Positions 7,196 through 16,657 of a DNA stretch of 64,000 nucleotides are shown piece by piece. Each line of letters opens with the position of its first letter. The stretch's first letter is position 1. The DNA is taken from the NCBI RefSeq assembly GCF_029504395.1, contig NZ_JAQFIF010000016.1, positions 1 through 64,000 of the forward strand, in the 5' to 3' direction. Made by a program: the position numbers and the translations under genes. Below the pieces are notes generated by a model. That model was not told the DNA's origin and made no database searches. It saw nothing but the letters and a program-made list of their open reading frames with translations. The DNA comes from Arthrobacter sp. ES3-54 (GTDB lineage: Bacteria; Actinomycetota; Actinomycetes; Actinomycetales; Micrococcaceae).

Positions 7196-7969
7196 TCAGG
7201 CGCCGAAGCGGCGCTGCCTGCCGGCGTAATCGCGCAGGGCGCGCAGGAAGTCGACCTTGCGGAACGCCGGCCACAAGGCCTCGCAGAAGTAGAACTCACT
7301 GTACGCGCTTTGCCACATGAGGAACCCGGAAAGCCGCTGCTCTCCGGAGGTCCGTATCACCAGGTCAGGGTCCGGCTGGCCGCGGGTGTAGAGGAACCGC
7401 GAGATGTCATCCACGGTGAGGTCATCGGCCAGTTTTCCGATGTCCGCGTCCCGGGCGACGGCGTCGTGCAGCAGTTCCCGTACGGCGTCGACAATCTCCC
7501 GCCGCCCGCCGTAGCCGACGGCGACATTGACGTGCAGCCTTTCGTGCGCGGGCGTGCGCGCCGTAAGGTTGTTCAGCCGCTCGGCGAGGTAGTCCGGCAG
7601 CAGTTCGGGGGCGCCCATGGCGTGCACCGAGATGTCGGCGTCCTCATCCAGCCGGTCCAGGGTGTTGGCGATGATACCCATCAGGAGGTCGAGTTCCTCG
7701 CCGGAGCGGTTCATGTTGTCAGTGGAGAGCATGTACAAGGTGACCACTTTGATGCCCAGTTCCTGGCACCAGCCGAGGAATTCATGGATCTTGTCCGCGC
7801 CGGCCTGGTGTCCCTGACTTGTGGGGGCGTTGAACTGGCGGGCCCAGCGCCGGTTCCCGTCGACCATGACGCCGACATGCCGGGGGATCCGTTCCGGATC
7901 AAGGGAGCGCTGCAGTTTGCGCTCGTAAAAGCCGTAGAGGAGCCCGGGCATTTCCATCCGGAGGTTCAC
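7196..7969 (-). CDS. uppS: Isoprenyl transferase (cis-prenyltransferase, UppS family)
   Basis: 257 aa enzyme that adds isopentenyl diphosphate units in cis to an allylic primer, giving the polyprenyl diphosphate used as lipid carrier for cell-wall synthesis. The catalytic motif VMVDGNRRWAR (Asp37) and the C-terminal RTSGEQRLSGFLMWQ and SEFYF segments are diagnostic. The start is placed at GTG 7969, preceded by AAGGAAG four bases upstream. An in-frame ATG at 8002 is only three bases from a TAGCCT -10 element, so it should lie at or before the transcription start. Actinobacteria usually carry two such enzymes (Z-FPP and decaprenyl synthases); which one this is cannot be read here. Confidence 0.93.
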   Translation of the reverse strand: MNLRMEMPGLLYGFYERKLQRSLDPERIPRHVGVMVDGNRRWARQFNAPTSQGHQAGADKIHEFLGWCQELGIKVVTLYMLSTDNMNRSGEELDLLMGIIANTLDRLDEDADISVHAMGAPELLPDYLAERLNNLTARTPAHERLHVNVAVGYGGRREIVDAVRELLHDAVARDADIGKLADDLTVDDISRFLYTRGQPDPDLVIRTSGEQRLSGFLMWQSAYSEFYFCEALWPAFRKVDFLRALRDYAGRQRRFGA

Positions 7970-8005
7970 CTGGCTTCCTTGAGGTACTTGTTCAGTGCAC
8001 ATTCT

Positions 8006-8011
8006 AGGCTA
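8006..8011 (-). promoter_or_regulatory. -10 element of uppS
   Basis: TAGCCT on the minus strand. The predicted start near 7999 leaves a short leader of about 30 nt that contains the AAGGAAG ribosome site of GTG 7969, supporting that start over ATG 8002. Confidence 0.45.
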
Positions 8012-8099
8012 CCTGCCGGAGGGCCTTGGCGGGTGCAGGTCCGCCTCCGGACAGCCCCGGGACGCTAGTTACCCGCCGGTAACTTACTAGGGCGTACGT

Positions 8100-8105
8100 T
8101 ATTAT
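8100..8105 (+). promoter_or_regulatory. -10 element of a leaderless promoter (hemolysin III-like)
   Basis: TATTAT with 6 nt before the ATG at 8112; the flanking sequence is the only A/T-rich stretch nearby. Confidence 0.5.
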
Positions 8106-8111
8106 TGCGGG

Positions 8112-8828
8112 ATGGAAAGCAACAGTCTTGAGCCCCTGCCGGAGCCTCCGGCGAAACGGGGAACCCCGGTGGATGACGCCGCGGTGAGGCTTGCCGAACT
8201 GCTGATGATCAAGCCCAAATGGCGGGGATGGATCCACACCGTCACCGCCCCGATGGCTTTGGTCGCCGGGCTGGTGCTGGTGATCCTGGCCCCGCCGGAC
8301 CTGAAGATTGCCTGCGCTGTCTATGCCGTCACCGGGGTCCTGCTGTTCGGCGTCAGCGCCGTCTACCACCGCGGGAACTGGTCACCGCGCGTCAAGATCG
8401 TCCTGAAGCGGCTGGACCACACGAACATCATGCTAGTGATCGCCGGAAGCTACACGCCGCTCGCCTTGGCCCTGCTGGACCGTCAGCAGGCCGAACTGCT
8501 GCTGTGGGTGATCTGGTCCGGTGCCATCCTCGGCGTGCTGTTCCGTCTGCTGTGGACCGACGCCCCGCGGTGGCTCTACGTTCCGATCTACATCGCCCTG
8601 GGCTGCGGGTCGCTGTTTTACCTTCCGGATTTCTTCGCCGCCAATGTTGCCTCGGCGGTGCTGATCTGCGTCGGGGGCGTCCTGTACATCACCGGGGCCG
8701 TCTTCTATGCGCTGAAGAAGCCGAACATCAGCTACCAGCATTTCGGCTTCCACGAACTGTTCCATGCCCTGACGGTTTTCGCCTTCGCCGCGCACTACAT
8801 CGCCATTGCCATCGCGGTGCTGGGCTGA
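8112..8828 (+). CDS. Hemolysin III / PAQR family membrane protein (TrhA-like)
   Basis: Seven-helix integral membrane protein of 238 aa. Family markers are the early AVYHRGNWSP stretch after TM2 (SAVYHR, with the conserved His/Ser of the putative metal site), LDHTNIMLVIAGSYTPLAL in TM3, and the late HELFHALTVFAFAAHYIAI with two histidines typical of the PAQR hydrolase-like fold. Despite the name, hemolysis is unlikely; relatives influence membrane-lipid homeostasis. It is transcribed divergently from uppS with an apparently leaderless start. About 250 bp of repeat-rich intergenic DNA follows. Confidence 0.9.
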   Translation: MESNSLEPLPEPPAKRGTPVDDAAVRLAELLMIKPKWRGWIHTVTAPMALVAGLVLVILAPPDLKIACAVYAVTGVLLFGVSAVYHRGNWSPRVKIVLKRLDHTNIMLVIAGSYTPLALALLDRQQAELLLWVIWSGAILGVLFRLLWTDAPRWLYVPIYIALGCGSLFYLPDFFAANVASAVLICVGGVLYITGAVFYALKKPNISYQHFGFHELFHALTVFAFAAHYIAIAIAVLG

Positions 8829-8924
8829 CGCCTCGGCTTAGCCGGGCAAGCGGCCGACGCTCACCGAAGTCCGCAAGGCCCTCGACCACCGCTGCTCCCC
8901 CGGCCCGGACTGCCCGGTCCGCCG

Positions 8925-8964
8925 CCTGCCCGCCTGCCCGCCTGCCCGCCTGCCCGCCTGCCCG
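8925..8964. repeat. 8-bp tandem repeat, five copies
   Basis: CCTGCCCG repeats five times without interruption (8925-8932, 8933-8940, 8941-8948, 8949-8956, 8957-8964). It lies between the hemolysin III-like and HAD genes and is not coding. Confidence 0.9.
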
Positions 8965-8970
8965 CGCAGA

Positions 8971-9070
8971 TTCTCCCCACCTTTGAGACAGCGACGCAGC
9001 GACTCACCGGCGGTTCCGCCCGACCCGCCGGGCGTCTACCTCAAAGGTGGGGAATTTCCGGCGTCGGGGC
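8971..9070. repeat. REP-like dispersed element, copy A
   Basis: CCCCACCTTTGAG (8975-8987) and its reverse complement CTCAAAGGTGGGG (9040-9052) flank a 52-bp core, and the right end continues AATTTCCGGCGTCGGGG. A second element with the same right end (AAAGGTGGGGAAACTCCG then CGTCGGG) lies at 53262-53365. Such paired short palindromes are typical of non-autonomous REP-type elements. Confidence 0.6.
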
Positions 9071-9077
9071 CCGCGCC

Positions 9078-9739
9078 TCAGCCGGGCCGCCCTGCCGCGA
9101 TGAGCTCGGGGAGCTGCCGCATGTCTGAAAAGACGGTGGTCCCGGGACCGGCCAGGCGCGCGGCCGGGGTGACACCCCCGGCGTACGCGAAGACGTGCAT
9201 TCCGGCCGCCCGGGCTGCCTGGACGCCGTAGGCACTGTCCTCGACGACGGCGCACCGCTCGGGCGCGGTATTGAGGCTTGCGGCGGCGTGGAGGAACAGG
9301 TCCGGCGCCGGTTTGCCGTTGGCGACCTCCGTGGCGCTGTAGATGCGGCCTTGGAAGCGGGGCAGCAGCCCGGTCTTGCCCAGGGTCCGGTGCATCTTTT
9401 CGTGGCTGCCGCTGGAGGCGACACAGTGCGGCAGGGACAGCCGGTCCAGGGCTTCCTCGATGCCGTCGACAGCTTCGAGGTCGCGCTCAAACGCCTTCTG
9501 GTACCAGCGCCCGTAGTCCCGGTCCCAGCCGTCGGCAAGCCGGATACCAAGCTGTTGTTCAACGGCACCGACAAAGTGCGCCTCGGACTTTCCAACGAAC
9601 CGTTCCACGATTTCGTCGAGTTCGAGTTCCCAGCCGAGATCTGCCAGCACGCGCTGGTCCACCCGGATGGAAATCACCTCGGAATCAACCAGCACACCGT
9701 CGCAATCGAACACCACCAGCCCAAAGCCGTCCTGACCAG

Positions 9740-9743
<4 letters not shown>
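9078..9743 (-). CDS. HAD superfamily hydrolase (beta-phosphoglucomutase/phosphatase-like)
   Basis: 221 aa cytosolic phosphotransferase. HAD motif I, VVFDCDGVLVDSE, starts at residue 10 with nucleophile Asp13 and general acid Asp15; motif II is the CVASSG segment, motif III a lysine near GKPAPDLFLHA, and motif IV VVEDSAYG. The helical cap inserted after motif I makes it subclass I, like sugar-phosphate phosphatases. Its ATG overlaps the stop of the DUF255 gene by ATGA (9740-9743), so the pair is translationally coupled. Substrate unknown. The 3' end lies beside the REP-like element. Confidence 0.9.
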
Positions 9744-11963
<2,220 letters not shown>

Positions 11964-11986
<23 letters not shown>

Positions 11987-12329
11987 CGCCGTTGACTTCC
12001 GGCCGGGCAACCCCGCTGTCGGCCGGCAACGCCGTGCCGTCAGCTTTGAAGGCGGCGCCGTCGGCGGGGAATACGCCGCCCGGGGACCCTGCTTCCTCGG
12101 ATGCTTCTTCGGCGGCCGCACGCTCGGCCTCCACCTGCGCACGGTAGCGGACCCGGCGGATACGCCGCACCATGTCCACGATCAGCAGCGCGGTCAACAC
12201 CACGATGAAGGCTGTCAGCAGGAAGCCCAGCAGACCCGGGGTGACCTGGTCCTCGGACAGGCCCGGGCGCAGCGACGGCGTGGGTGTCGGCGCCGGGGTT
12301 GTTGCCAGAGCGATGAGCAAGGAATGCAC
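11964..12329 (-). CDS. Small single-pass membrane protein, unknown function
   Basis: 121 aa. A short proline-rich external segment is followed by one hydrophobic helix (about residues 32-52, GLLGFLLTAFIVVLTALLIVD), then basic residues RRIRRVRYRAQ and an alanine/glutamate-rich tail, so the C-terminus is probably cytoplasmic. I recognise no domain, but a protein of this design commonly sits beside mca in related actinobacteria. It overlaps the start of the DUF255 gene by 23 bp, suggesting coupling. Its upstream leader holds three T-rich repeats (see findings). Confidence 0.7.
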
Positions 12330-12419
12330 GGTGAATACCTTCTGTGGAAACTGGTGTCTTTTCTACTGCGTCTTTTCTGCAACGTATTTTTCTACGCCGG
12401 ATAGAAGAGCCTTTCGTCT

Positions 12420-13325
12420 CTATCTTAGCCCGGCGAAGAGGTCCGTTTCTGGCAGTTCCACCGGGATCCTGGACTCGATCAGGGAGTAGTCCTCCCAGGG
12501 CCAGGCCTTGCGCTGCATGGCCGCGGAGACCGCGAAGAAGAAGCCTTCCGGGTCCACCTGGGTGCTGTGGGAGCGGAGCGCATCGTCGCGGGCTTCGAAG
12601 TAATCCCCGCATTCGATCTGGGTGGTGGTGGGGTGCGTCGGCGGCGGCGGGGTGTGCCCCTCGGCGTCCGCTTCCAGCCAGGCGGCCAATCGCTCCGCAT
12701 ACGGCGACTGCAGGCCGGCCCCTTCCAGCGCAGAGTGGAGCGCGCGGAAGCGGTCCGGGCTGAAGGCGCGGTCGTAGTAAAGCTTGCTGGGCTCCCAGGG
12801 TTCCCCGATGCCAGGATACCGGGCGGGGTCGCCGGCGGCTGCGAAGGCCTCGACGGCCACGCGGTGCGCCATGATGTGGTCCGGGTGCGGGTAGCCGCCG
12901 TTCTCGTCATAGCTGAGGATCACGTGGGGCTTGAAGTCCCGCACCAGCCGGACCAGAGGCGCGGCCGCCCGCTCCAGCGGCTGCAGGGCGAAGCACCCGG
13001 GCGGCAGGGGCGGCAGGGGGTCGCCCTCCGGCAGGCCGGAATCGACGAAGCCGAGCCAGCGCTGCCGGATGCCGAGGACCTTCGCGGCGGTATCCATCTC
13101 GAGCCGGCGCGCCCCTGCCATGTCGCGTTTGGGGTGCGGCCGTCCCTCCATCGCGGGGTTCTGGATGTCGCCGCGGGACCCGTCCGTGCACGTGGCCACC
13201 AGGACGTCCACACCGGACGCGGCATACATCGCCATCGTGGCGGCACCCTTGCTGGATTCGTCGTCGGGATGAGCATGGACCGCCAGCAGGCGAAGCGGTG
13301 CTGACGGGCTGGGGGATGCTGTCAT
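12420..13325 (-). CDS. mca: Mycothiol S-conjugate amidase
   Basis: 301 aa zinc amidase of the LmbE/GlcNAc-PI deacetylase fold. It cleaves mycothiol conjugates of electrophiles or drugs to release GlcN-Ins and an N-acetylcysteine conjugate for export. The zinc site is visible: AVHAHPDDES (His19, Asp22) near the start and GYPHPDHIMAHRVA in the middle. The KGAATMAMYA segment after the first motif and the length favour Mca over the deacetylase MshB. The start ATG 13325 has AGGAG about ten bases upstream. It is divergent from the DUF4307 gene, an arrangement common in actinobacteria. Its presence implies that the organism makes mycothiol. Confidence 0.92.
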   Translation of the reverse strand: MTASPSPSAPLRLLAVHAHPDDESSKGAATMAMYAASGVDVLVATCTDGSRGDIQNPAMEGRPHPKRDMAGARRLEMDTAAKVLGIRQRWLGFVDSGLPEGDPLPPLPPGCFALQPLERAAAPLVRLVRDFKPHVILSYDENGGYPHPDHIMAHRVAVEAFAAAGDPARYPGIGEPWEPSKLYYDRAFSPDRFRALHSALEGAGLQSPYAERLAAWLEADAEGHTPPPPTHPTTTQIECGDYFEARDDALRSHSTQVDPEGFFFAVSAAMQRKAWPWEDYSLIESRIPVELPETDLFAGLR

Positions 13326-13421
13326 CGTGGGACGGCTCCTCTTTCTGCTGTTCTGCTCTGTTGGGGTGCGGCTTGATCTGTACGATCAGCCGCCGCGGAA
13401 ACATCCCGGTCCGATCCACAC

Positions 13422-13427
13422 TAAACT
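13422..13427 (+). promoter_or_regulatory. -10 element of a leaderless promoter (DUF4307)
   Basis: TAAACT with 6 nt before the GTG start at 13434, identical in sequence and spacing to the element at 3485. Confidence 0.5.
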
Positions 13428-13433
13428 GGACTG

Positions 13434-13886
13434 GTGACTTCCGAGGATCAGCCTGCCGCGCCGGCACCTACCAGCCTAGCCAATCGTTACGGCGGCCAAA
13501 AGCGCGCGCTGACCCGCAAGGCCAAACGCAACATCCTGATCGCCGCCCTCGCGGTGGGCATTGCCTTCCTGGCCTGGGTATCGACGTCGGCGGCCACCAA
13601 CAGTGTCAGCTTCAAGGACGTCGGCTACAGCACCCCCGATGCCACGCTGACGGAAATCGACTTCCAGGTCACCAAGGACCCCGCTGCGGATGCGAAATGC
13701 GCCGTCAAAGCCATGGACTCCAAGTTCGCGATCGTGGGCTGGAAGGTCGTGGACATCGGGCCTAACGCGGCCGACGTCGGCACGGACGGCGGCCGTACCA
13801 CCGCCCACCGCACCCAATTGCGCACGGAATCCCAGGCGGTCTCCGCCGTCGTGGACAGCTGCTGGATTCCCGCCTCCGGACAATAA
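13434..13886 (+). CDS. DUF4307 membrane-anchored protein
   Basis: 150 aa. An N-terminal cytoplasmic segment with RYGGQKRALTRKAKR leads into one transmembrane helix (about residues 33-52), followed by an external domain with two cysteines (AKCAVKAMDS and VDSCWIP) that could be disulfide-bonded. This matches the DUF4307 family that lies opposite mca in actinobacteria. Function unknown. The start is GTG with no ribosome site and a TAAACT box six bases upstream, so the mRNA is probably leaderless. Confidence 0.88.
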   Translation: MTSEDQPAAPAPTSLANRYGGQKRALTRKAKRNILIAALAVGIAFLAWVSTSAATNSVSFKDVGYSTPDATLTEIDFQVTKDPAADAKCAVKAMDSKFAIVGWKVVDIGPNAADVGTDGGRTTAHRTQLRTESQAVSAVVDSCWIPASGQ

Positions 13887-13968
13887 TCGGACAATAGCCG
13901 CGGCACGCGGGACTCCGTGACCGAAGCCTATCGGGCCGCCCCGCTGCACGCGTCGACACGAAAGCGGG

Positions 13969-15078
13969 ATGCGCATGAACCCCGGAAAATCTAAGGGAAC
14001 CATCGGCCGGGGCGCTGTCGGCCTGTTGGGGCCGGCAGCGGCAACGGTCCTGGCAGTTTCGGGCTGCCAGCCTAGGTCAGCCGCGGGTGATCAGGCCCCC
14101 GCGATGGGCGCCCGCGCGGACCGCCCGGGGCATGTGTTTGTGATCAATCTCGAGAATCAAGGATTCGACGCGGCCTGGGGCGCTGACTCGGACGCTCCCT
14201 ACCTCTCTGAGACTCTTCGCTCCAAGGGCGTGTTGCTTTCCAAGTACTACGCAATCGCCCATCACTCCACTCCCAACTACATCGCGCAGATTTCGGGGCA
14301 GGCCTCCAACCCCATGACCCGGAACGATTGCGGCACATATGTCCCGTTCGTGCCAGCGGGCACCGCCCCGCCGGGGCAGGTGAAAGGCACCGGTTGCATC
14401 TATCCCGCGTCGGTACCGACCGTCGCGGGGCAACTCAGCGCGGCCGGTAAGACTTGGAAGGGCTACATGGAAGGGATGAAGAGTCCATGCCGGCACCCTG
14501 AGACCGGGGCCGAGGACCTTAACCAGGACGCCTCACCGGATGATGAATACGCCACCCGGCATAATCCCTTTGTCTACTTCGCGGCGATCACATCCTCTCC
14601 GGATTGTCAGAAGAACGTGGTCGACTTCACTGAACTTGCCGGCGATCTTAAATCCGCAGCGACCACCCCCAACCTTTCCTACATCAGCCCCAACTTATGC
14701 AATGACGGGCATGACAGTCCGTGCGCGGACGGCAGGGAGGGAGGCCTGGTCAGCTCCGACGTCTGGTTGCAGAAACAGATACCCGCGATTTTGGACTCTC
14801 CGGCCTATAAGCAGGATGGGGTGCTTGTCATTACCTTTGATGAAGCCGACGGTGCCAACAGAGGCCCAAAGGGCGTTCCCGGAGGAACAGCCGGGGGCCG
14901 CGTCGGCGCCTTGGTGCTCTCCCCCTTCGTCCGGGGCGGCACAATATCGGACAAGACGTACAGCCACTACAGCCTTCTGGCCACGATCGAGGACATTTTC
15001 TCGCTGCCACGCCTCGCATATGCCGGCGCGCCCGGAGTCGACGGTTTTGGATCAGACGTCTTCAACTCGCGGCCATGA
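13969..15078 (+). CDS. Lipoprotein phosphoesterase (acid phosphatase / phosphatidylinositol-3-phosphatase-like)
   Basis: 369 aa exported phosphoesterase of the alkaline-phosphatase-like superfamily (PF04185 type, as in AcpA, phospholipase C and SapM). A basic n-region and hydrophobic core end in a lipobox LAVSGC with Cys33. Metal and nucleophile motifs appear in order: VFVINLENQGFD, HHSTPNYIAQISGQ, and ITFDEADG late in the protein. Several further cysteines (NDCGTY, GTGCIYP, SPCRHP, NLCNDG, DSPCADG) suggest disulfides, fitting an extracellular protein. It would release phosphate from organic substrates outside the cell. Its codon use is visibly less G/C-rich at third positions than its neighbours, which may mean acquisition by transfer. 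ATG 13975 is an alternative start. Confidence 0.85.
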   Translation: MRMNPGKSKGTIGRGAVGLLGPAAATVLAVSGCQPRSAAGDQAPAMGARADRPGHVFVINLENQGFDAAWGADSDAPYLSETLRSKGVLLSKYYAIAHHSTPNYIAQISGQASNPMTRNDCGTYVPFVPAGTAPPGQVKGTGCIYPASVPTVAGQLSAAGKTWKGYMEGMKSPCRHPETGAEDLNQDASPDDEYATRHNPFVYFAAITSSPDCQKNVVDFTELAGDLKSAATTPNLSYISPNLCNDGHDSPCADGREGGLVSSDVWLQKQIPAILDSPAYKQDGVLVITFDEADGANRGPKGVPGGTAGGRVGALVLSPFVRGGTISDKTYSHYSLLATIEDIFSLPRLAYAGAPGVDGFGSDVFNSRP

Positions 15079-15211
15079 CCAGCCCAGCGGCCCCGGGTGG
15101 CGGCGGAGGGATGGCACGGATTGCCCCGTGGCCTGCACCGGTCTGCACCGGTCCCACGGCGGACGTGCAACACGGACCTGTAACACGGTGTGATGCACGC
15201 CGCAGGGCTCT

Positions 15212-15239
15212 TTGGTTTATCCACAGCATTGACTACAAT
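15212..15239 (+). promoter_or_regulatory. Promoter candidate of greA
   Basis: TTGGTT (15212-15217), a 16-bp spacer and TACAAT (15234-15239), about 90 bases before the greA start. The leader between them is not otherwise remarkable. Confidence 0.45.
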
Positions 15240-15336
15240 GGATCAATACCTTTCCCCCGCTGAGCTGGTTACTGCGTCATAAAAGTGGCCACCGTGGCGG
15301 GGTCTTTGCTTGTATGACCACCCAAAGGAGAAGTCC

Positions 15337-15831
15337 GTGTCTACCACCAACAGCGCAACTGCGGCTTGGCTTACCCAGGAAGCTTTTGACCGCCTGAAGG
15401 CAGAGCTGGACAACCTTTCCGGCCCCGGCCGGGCAGAAATCGTCCAGAAGATCGAAGCCGCGCGCCAGGAGGGCGACCTCAAGGAGAACGGCGGCTACCA
15501 CGCCGCCAAGGAGGAGCAGGGCAAGATCGAGGCCCGCATCCGCCAGCTCACGGCCCTTCTGCGCGACGCCCACGTCGGCGAGGCACCGGCCGACGACGGC
15601 ATCGTCGAGCCCGGCATGATCGTCGTGGCCAAGATTGCAGGCGACGAGGAAACCTTCCTCCTTGGCTCCCGCGAGATCGCCGGCGACTCGGATCTGGATG
15701 TCTTCAGCGAGAAGTCCCCCCTCGGCGCGGCCATAGTCGGCCACAAGGAGGGCGACAAGCTCAGCTACACCGCCCCGAACGGCAAGGACATCACGGTGGA
15801 AATCATGTCCGCCAAGCCGTACGCCGGCTGA
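15337..15831 (+). CDS. greA: Transcription elongation factor GreA
   Basis: 164 aa cytosolic factor that stimulates RNA cleavage in backtracked RNA polymerase. The N-terminal coiled coil (about residues 10-80) starts WLTQEAFDRLKAELDNL and ends with the acidic tip and LKENGGYHAAKEEQG, the family hallmark; the C-terminal FKBP-like domain ends in GDKLSYTAPNGKDITVEI. GTG 15337 is chosen because AAAGGAG lies seven bases upstream; an upstream in-frame start at 15310 lacks a ribosome site and adds non-conserved residues. Length matches the family (about 160 aa). A strong terminator follows. Confidence 0.95.
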   Translation: MSTTNSATAAWLTQEAFDRLKAELDNLSGPGRAEIVQKIEAARQEGDLKENGGYHAAKEEQGKIEARIRQLTALLRDAHVGEAPADDGIVEPGMIVVAKIAGDEETFLLGSREIAGDSDLDVFSEKSPLGAAIVGHKEGDKLSYTAPNGKDITVEIMSAKPYAG

Positions 15832-15875
15832 CCCCGCAACACGTTCCGTTCCGGAACACTTTCACTAAACAGCGG

Positions 15876-15916
15876 CGCCGGTCTCCCCTTCGCGGGGAGG
15901 CCGGCGTCGTGTTTTT
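15876..15916 (+). terminator. Rho-independent terminator of greA
   Basis: CGCCGG + CTCCCC (15876-15888) pairs with GGGGAG + CCGGCG (15894-15906) around a TTCGC loop with one G-U pair, then GTTTTT at 15911-15916. Confidence 0.85.
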
Positions 15917-15994
15917 GGCTAGTTAGGCGGGTCAGTTGGGCGCGACTGGCGGCCAGTTTGGTGCGAGGCCCGGCGCAGGATCTTTCGGTGTTAG

Positions 15995-16034
15995 TCAGCG
16001 CCCTGGATTTCAGCGCCCTGGATTTTCAGCGCCC
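15995..16034. repeat. 15-bp tandem repeat at the 3' end of the rhomboid gene
   Basis: TCAGCGCCCTGGATT occurs at 15995-16009 and 16010-16024, and its first nine bases again at 16026-16034. The last copy contains the rhomboid stop codon, so the repeat duplicates the gene's own 3' end. Confidence 0.75.
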
Positions 16035-16652
16035 GGCGGGCAGCGCCCCCGGGCGCCGGGTGCTCAGCAGCAGCGCCGCTGAGACGCCGCCGATCGCCCC
16101 GCCCAGGTGGGCCTGCCACGAGATGAAGCTGGCCACGGTGGGCAGGACGCCGAACAGGATGCCGCCGTAGGCCATGAACAGCACCACGGACAGCACGATC
16201 TGCCACCAGTTCCGGTTGATGAAGCCGCGGACCAGCAGGAACGCGAAGAGTCCGAACACCAGGCCCGAGGCGCCCACCGTGATGCTGGCGCCGCCGATGA
16301 GCCACACAACGAGCCCGGACGCCAGCCAGCTCGCGGCCAGGGCGGTGATGAACACCCGGTGCCCGGAAAGGAACACGAGGAACCCGAAGATGATCAGCGG
16401 GAGCGTGTTGGACATCAGGTGGGCAAGGCTGGAGTGCAGCAGCGGAAACGTCAGGATGTCCAGGACCCCGTCCAGGCTCCGCGGCCGCAGCCCGAAAGTG
16501 CGGTTCAGGGTATGGAACAGCGCGGTGTTGACGATCTCGATCAGATAGAACAACACCACGAAGGAGCCGACTACCAGCAGTCCCCGGCGGGCCCGTGCCG
16601 CGGCATTGTCCCCAACTCCCGGCGGCCCTCCCGGGGACACGTCTGTCACCAT
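16026..16652 (-). CDS. Rhomboid family intramembrane serine protease
   Basis: 208 aa membrane protease with six predicted helices. The catalytic dyad is present: Ser129 in TVGASGLVFG (GxSG motif) and His182 in SWQAHLGGAIGG. The HLMSNTLPL segment (His78, Asn82) supplies the oxyanion-site residues. It would cleave membrane proteins within their helices; substrates are unknown. The start is ATG 16652. It ends five bases after nothing else of note and lies just downstream of ilvA on the same strand (6-bp gap), so it may be co-transcribed with ilvA. Confidence 0.92.
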   Translation of the reverse strand: MVTDVSPGGPPGVGDNAAARARRGLLVVGSFVVLFYLIEIVNTALFHTLNRTFGLRPRSLDGVLDILTFPLLHSSLAHLMSNTLPLIIFGFLVFLSGHRVFITALAASWLASGLVVWLIGGASITVGASGLVFGLFAFLLVRGFINRNWWQIVLSVVLFMAYGGILFGVLPTVASFISWQAHLGGAIGGVSAALLLSTRRPGALPAGR

Positions 16653-16657
16653 GGCCC

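Noticed and set aside
6964..7299. N-terminal extension of the PhoH protein
   Set aside because: The added residues are serine/arginine-rich and overlap the uppS 3' end; GTG 6963 has GGAG in place and gives family length.
8003..8099. Riboswitch upstream of uppS or the hemolysin III-like gene
   Set aside because: The divergent gap is under 150 bases and both predicted leaders are very short.
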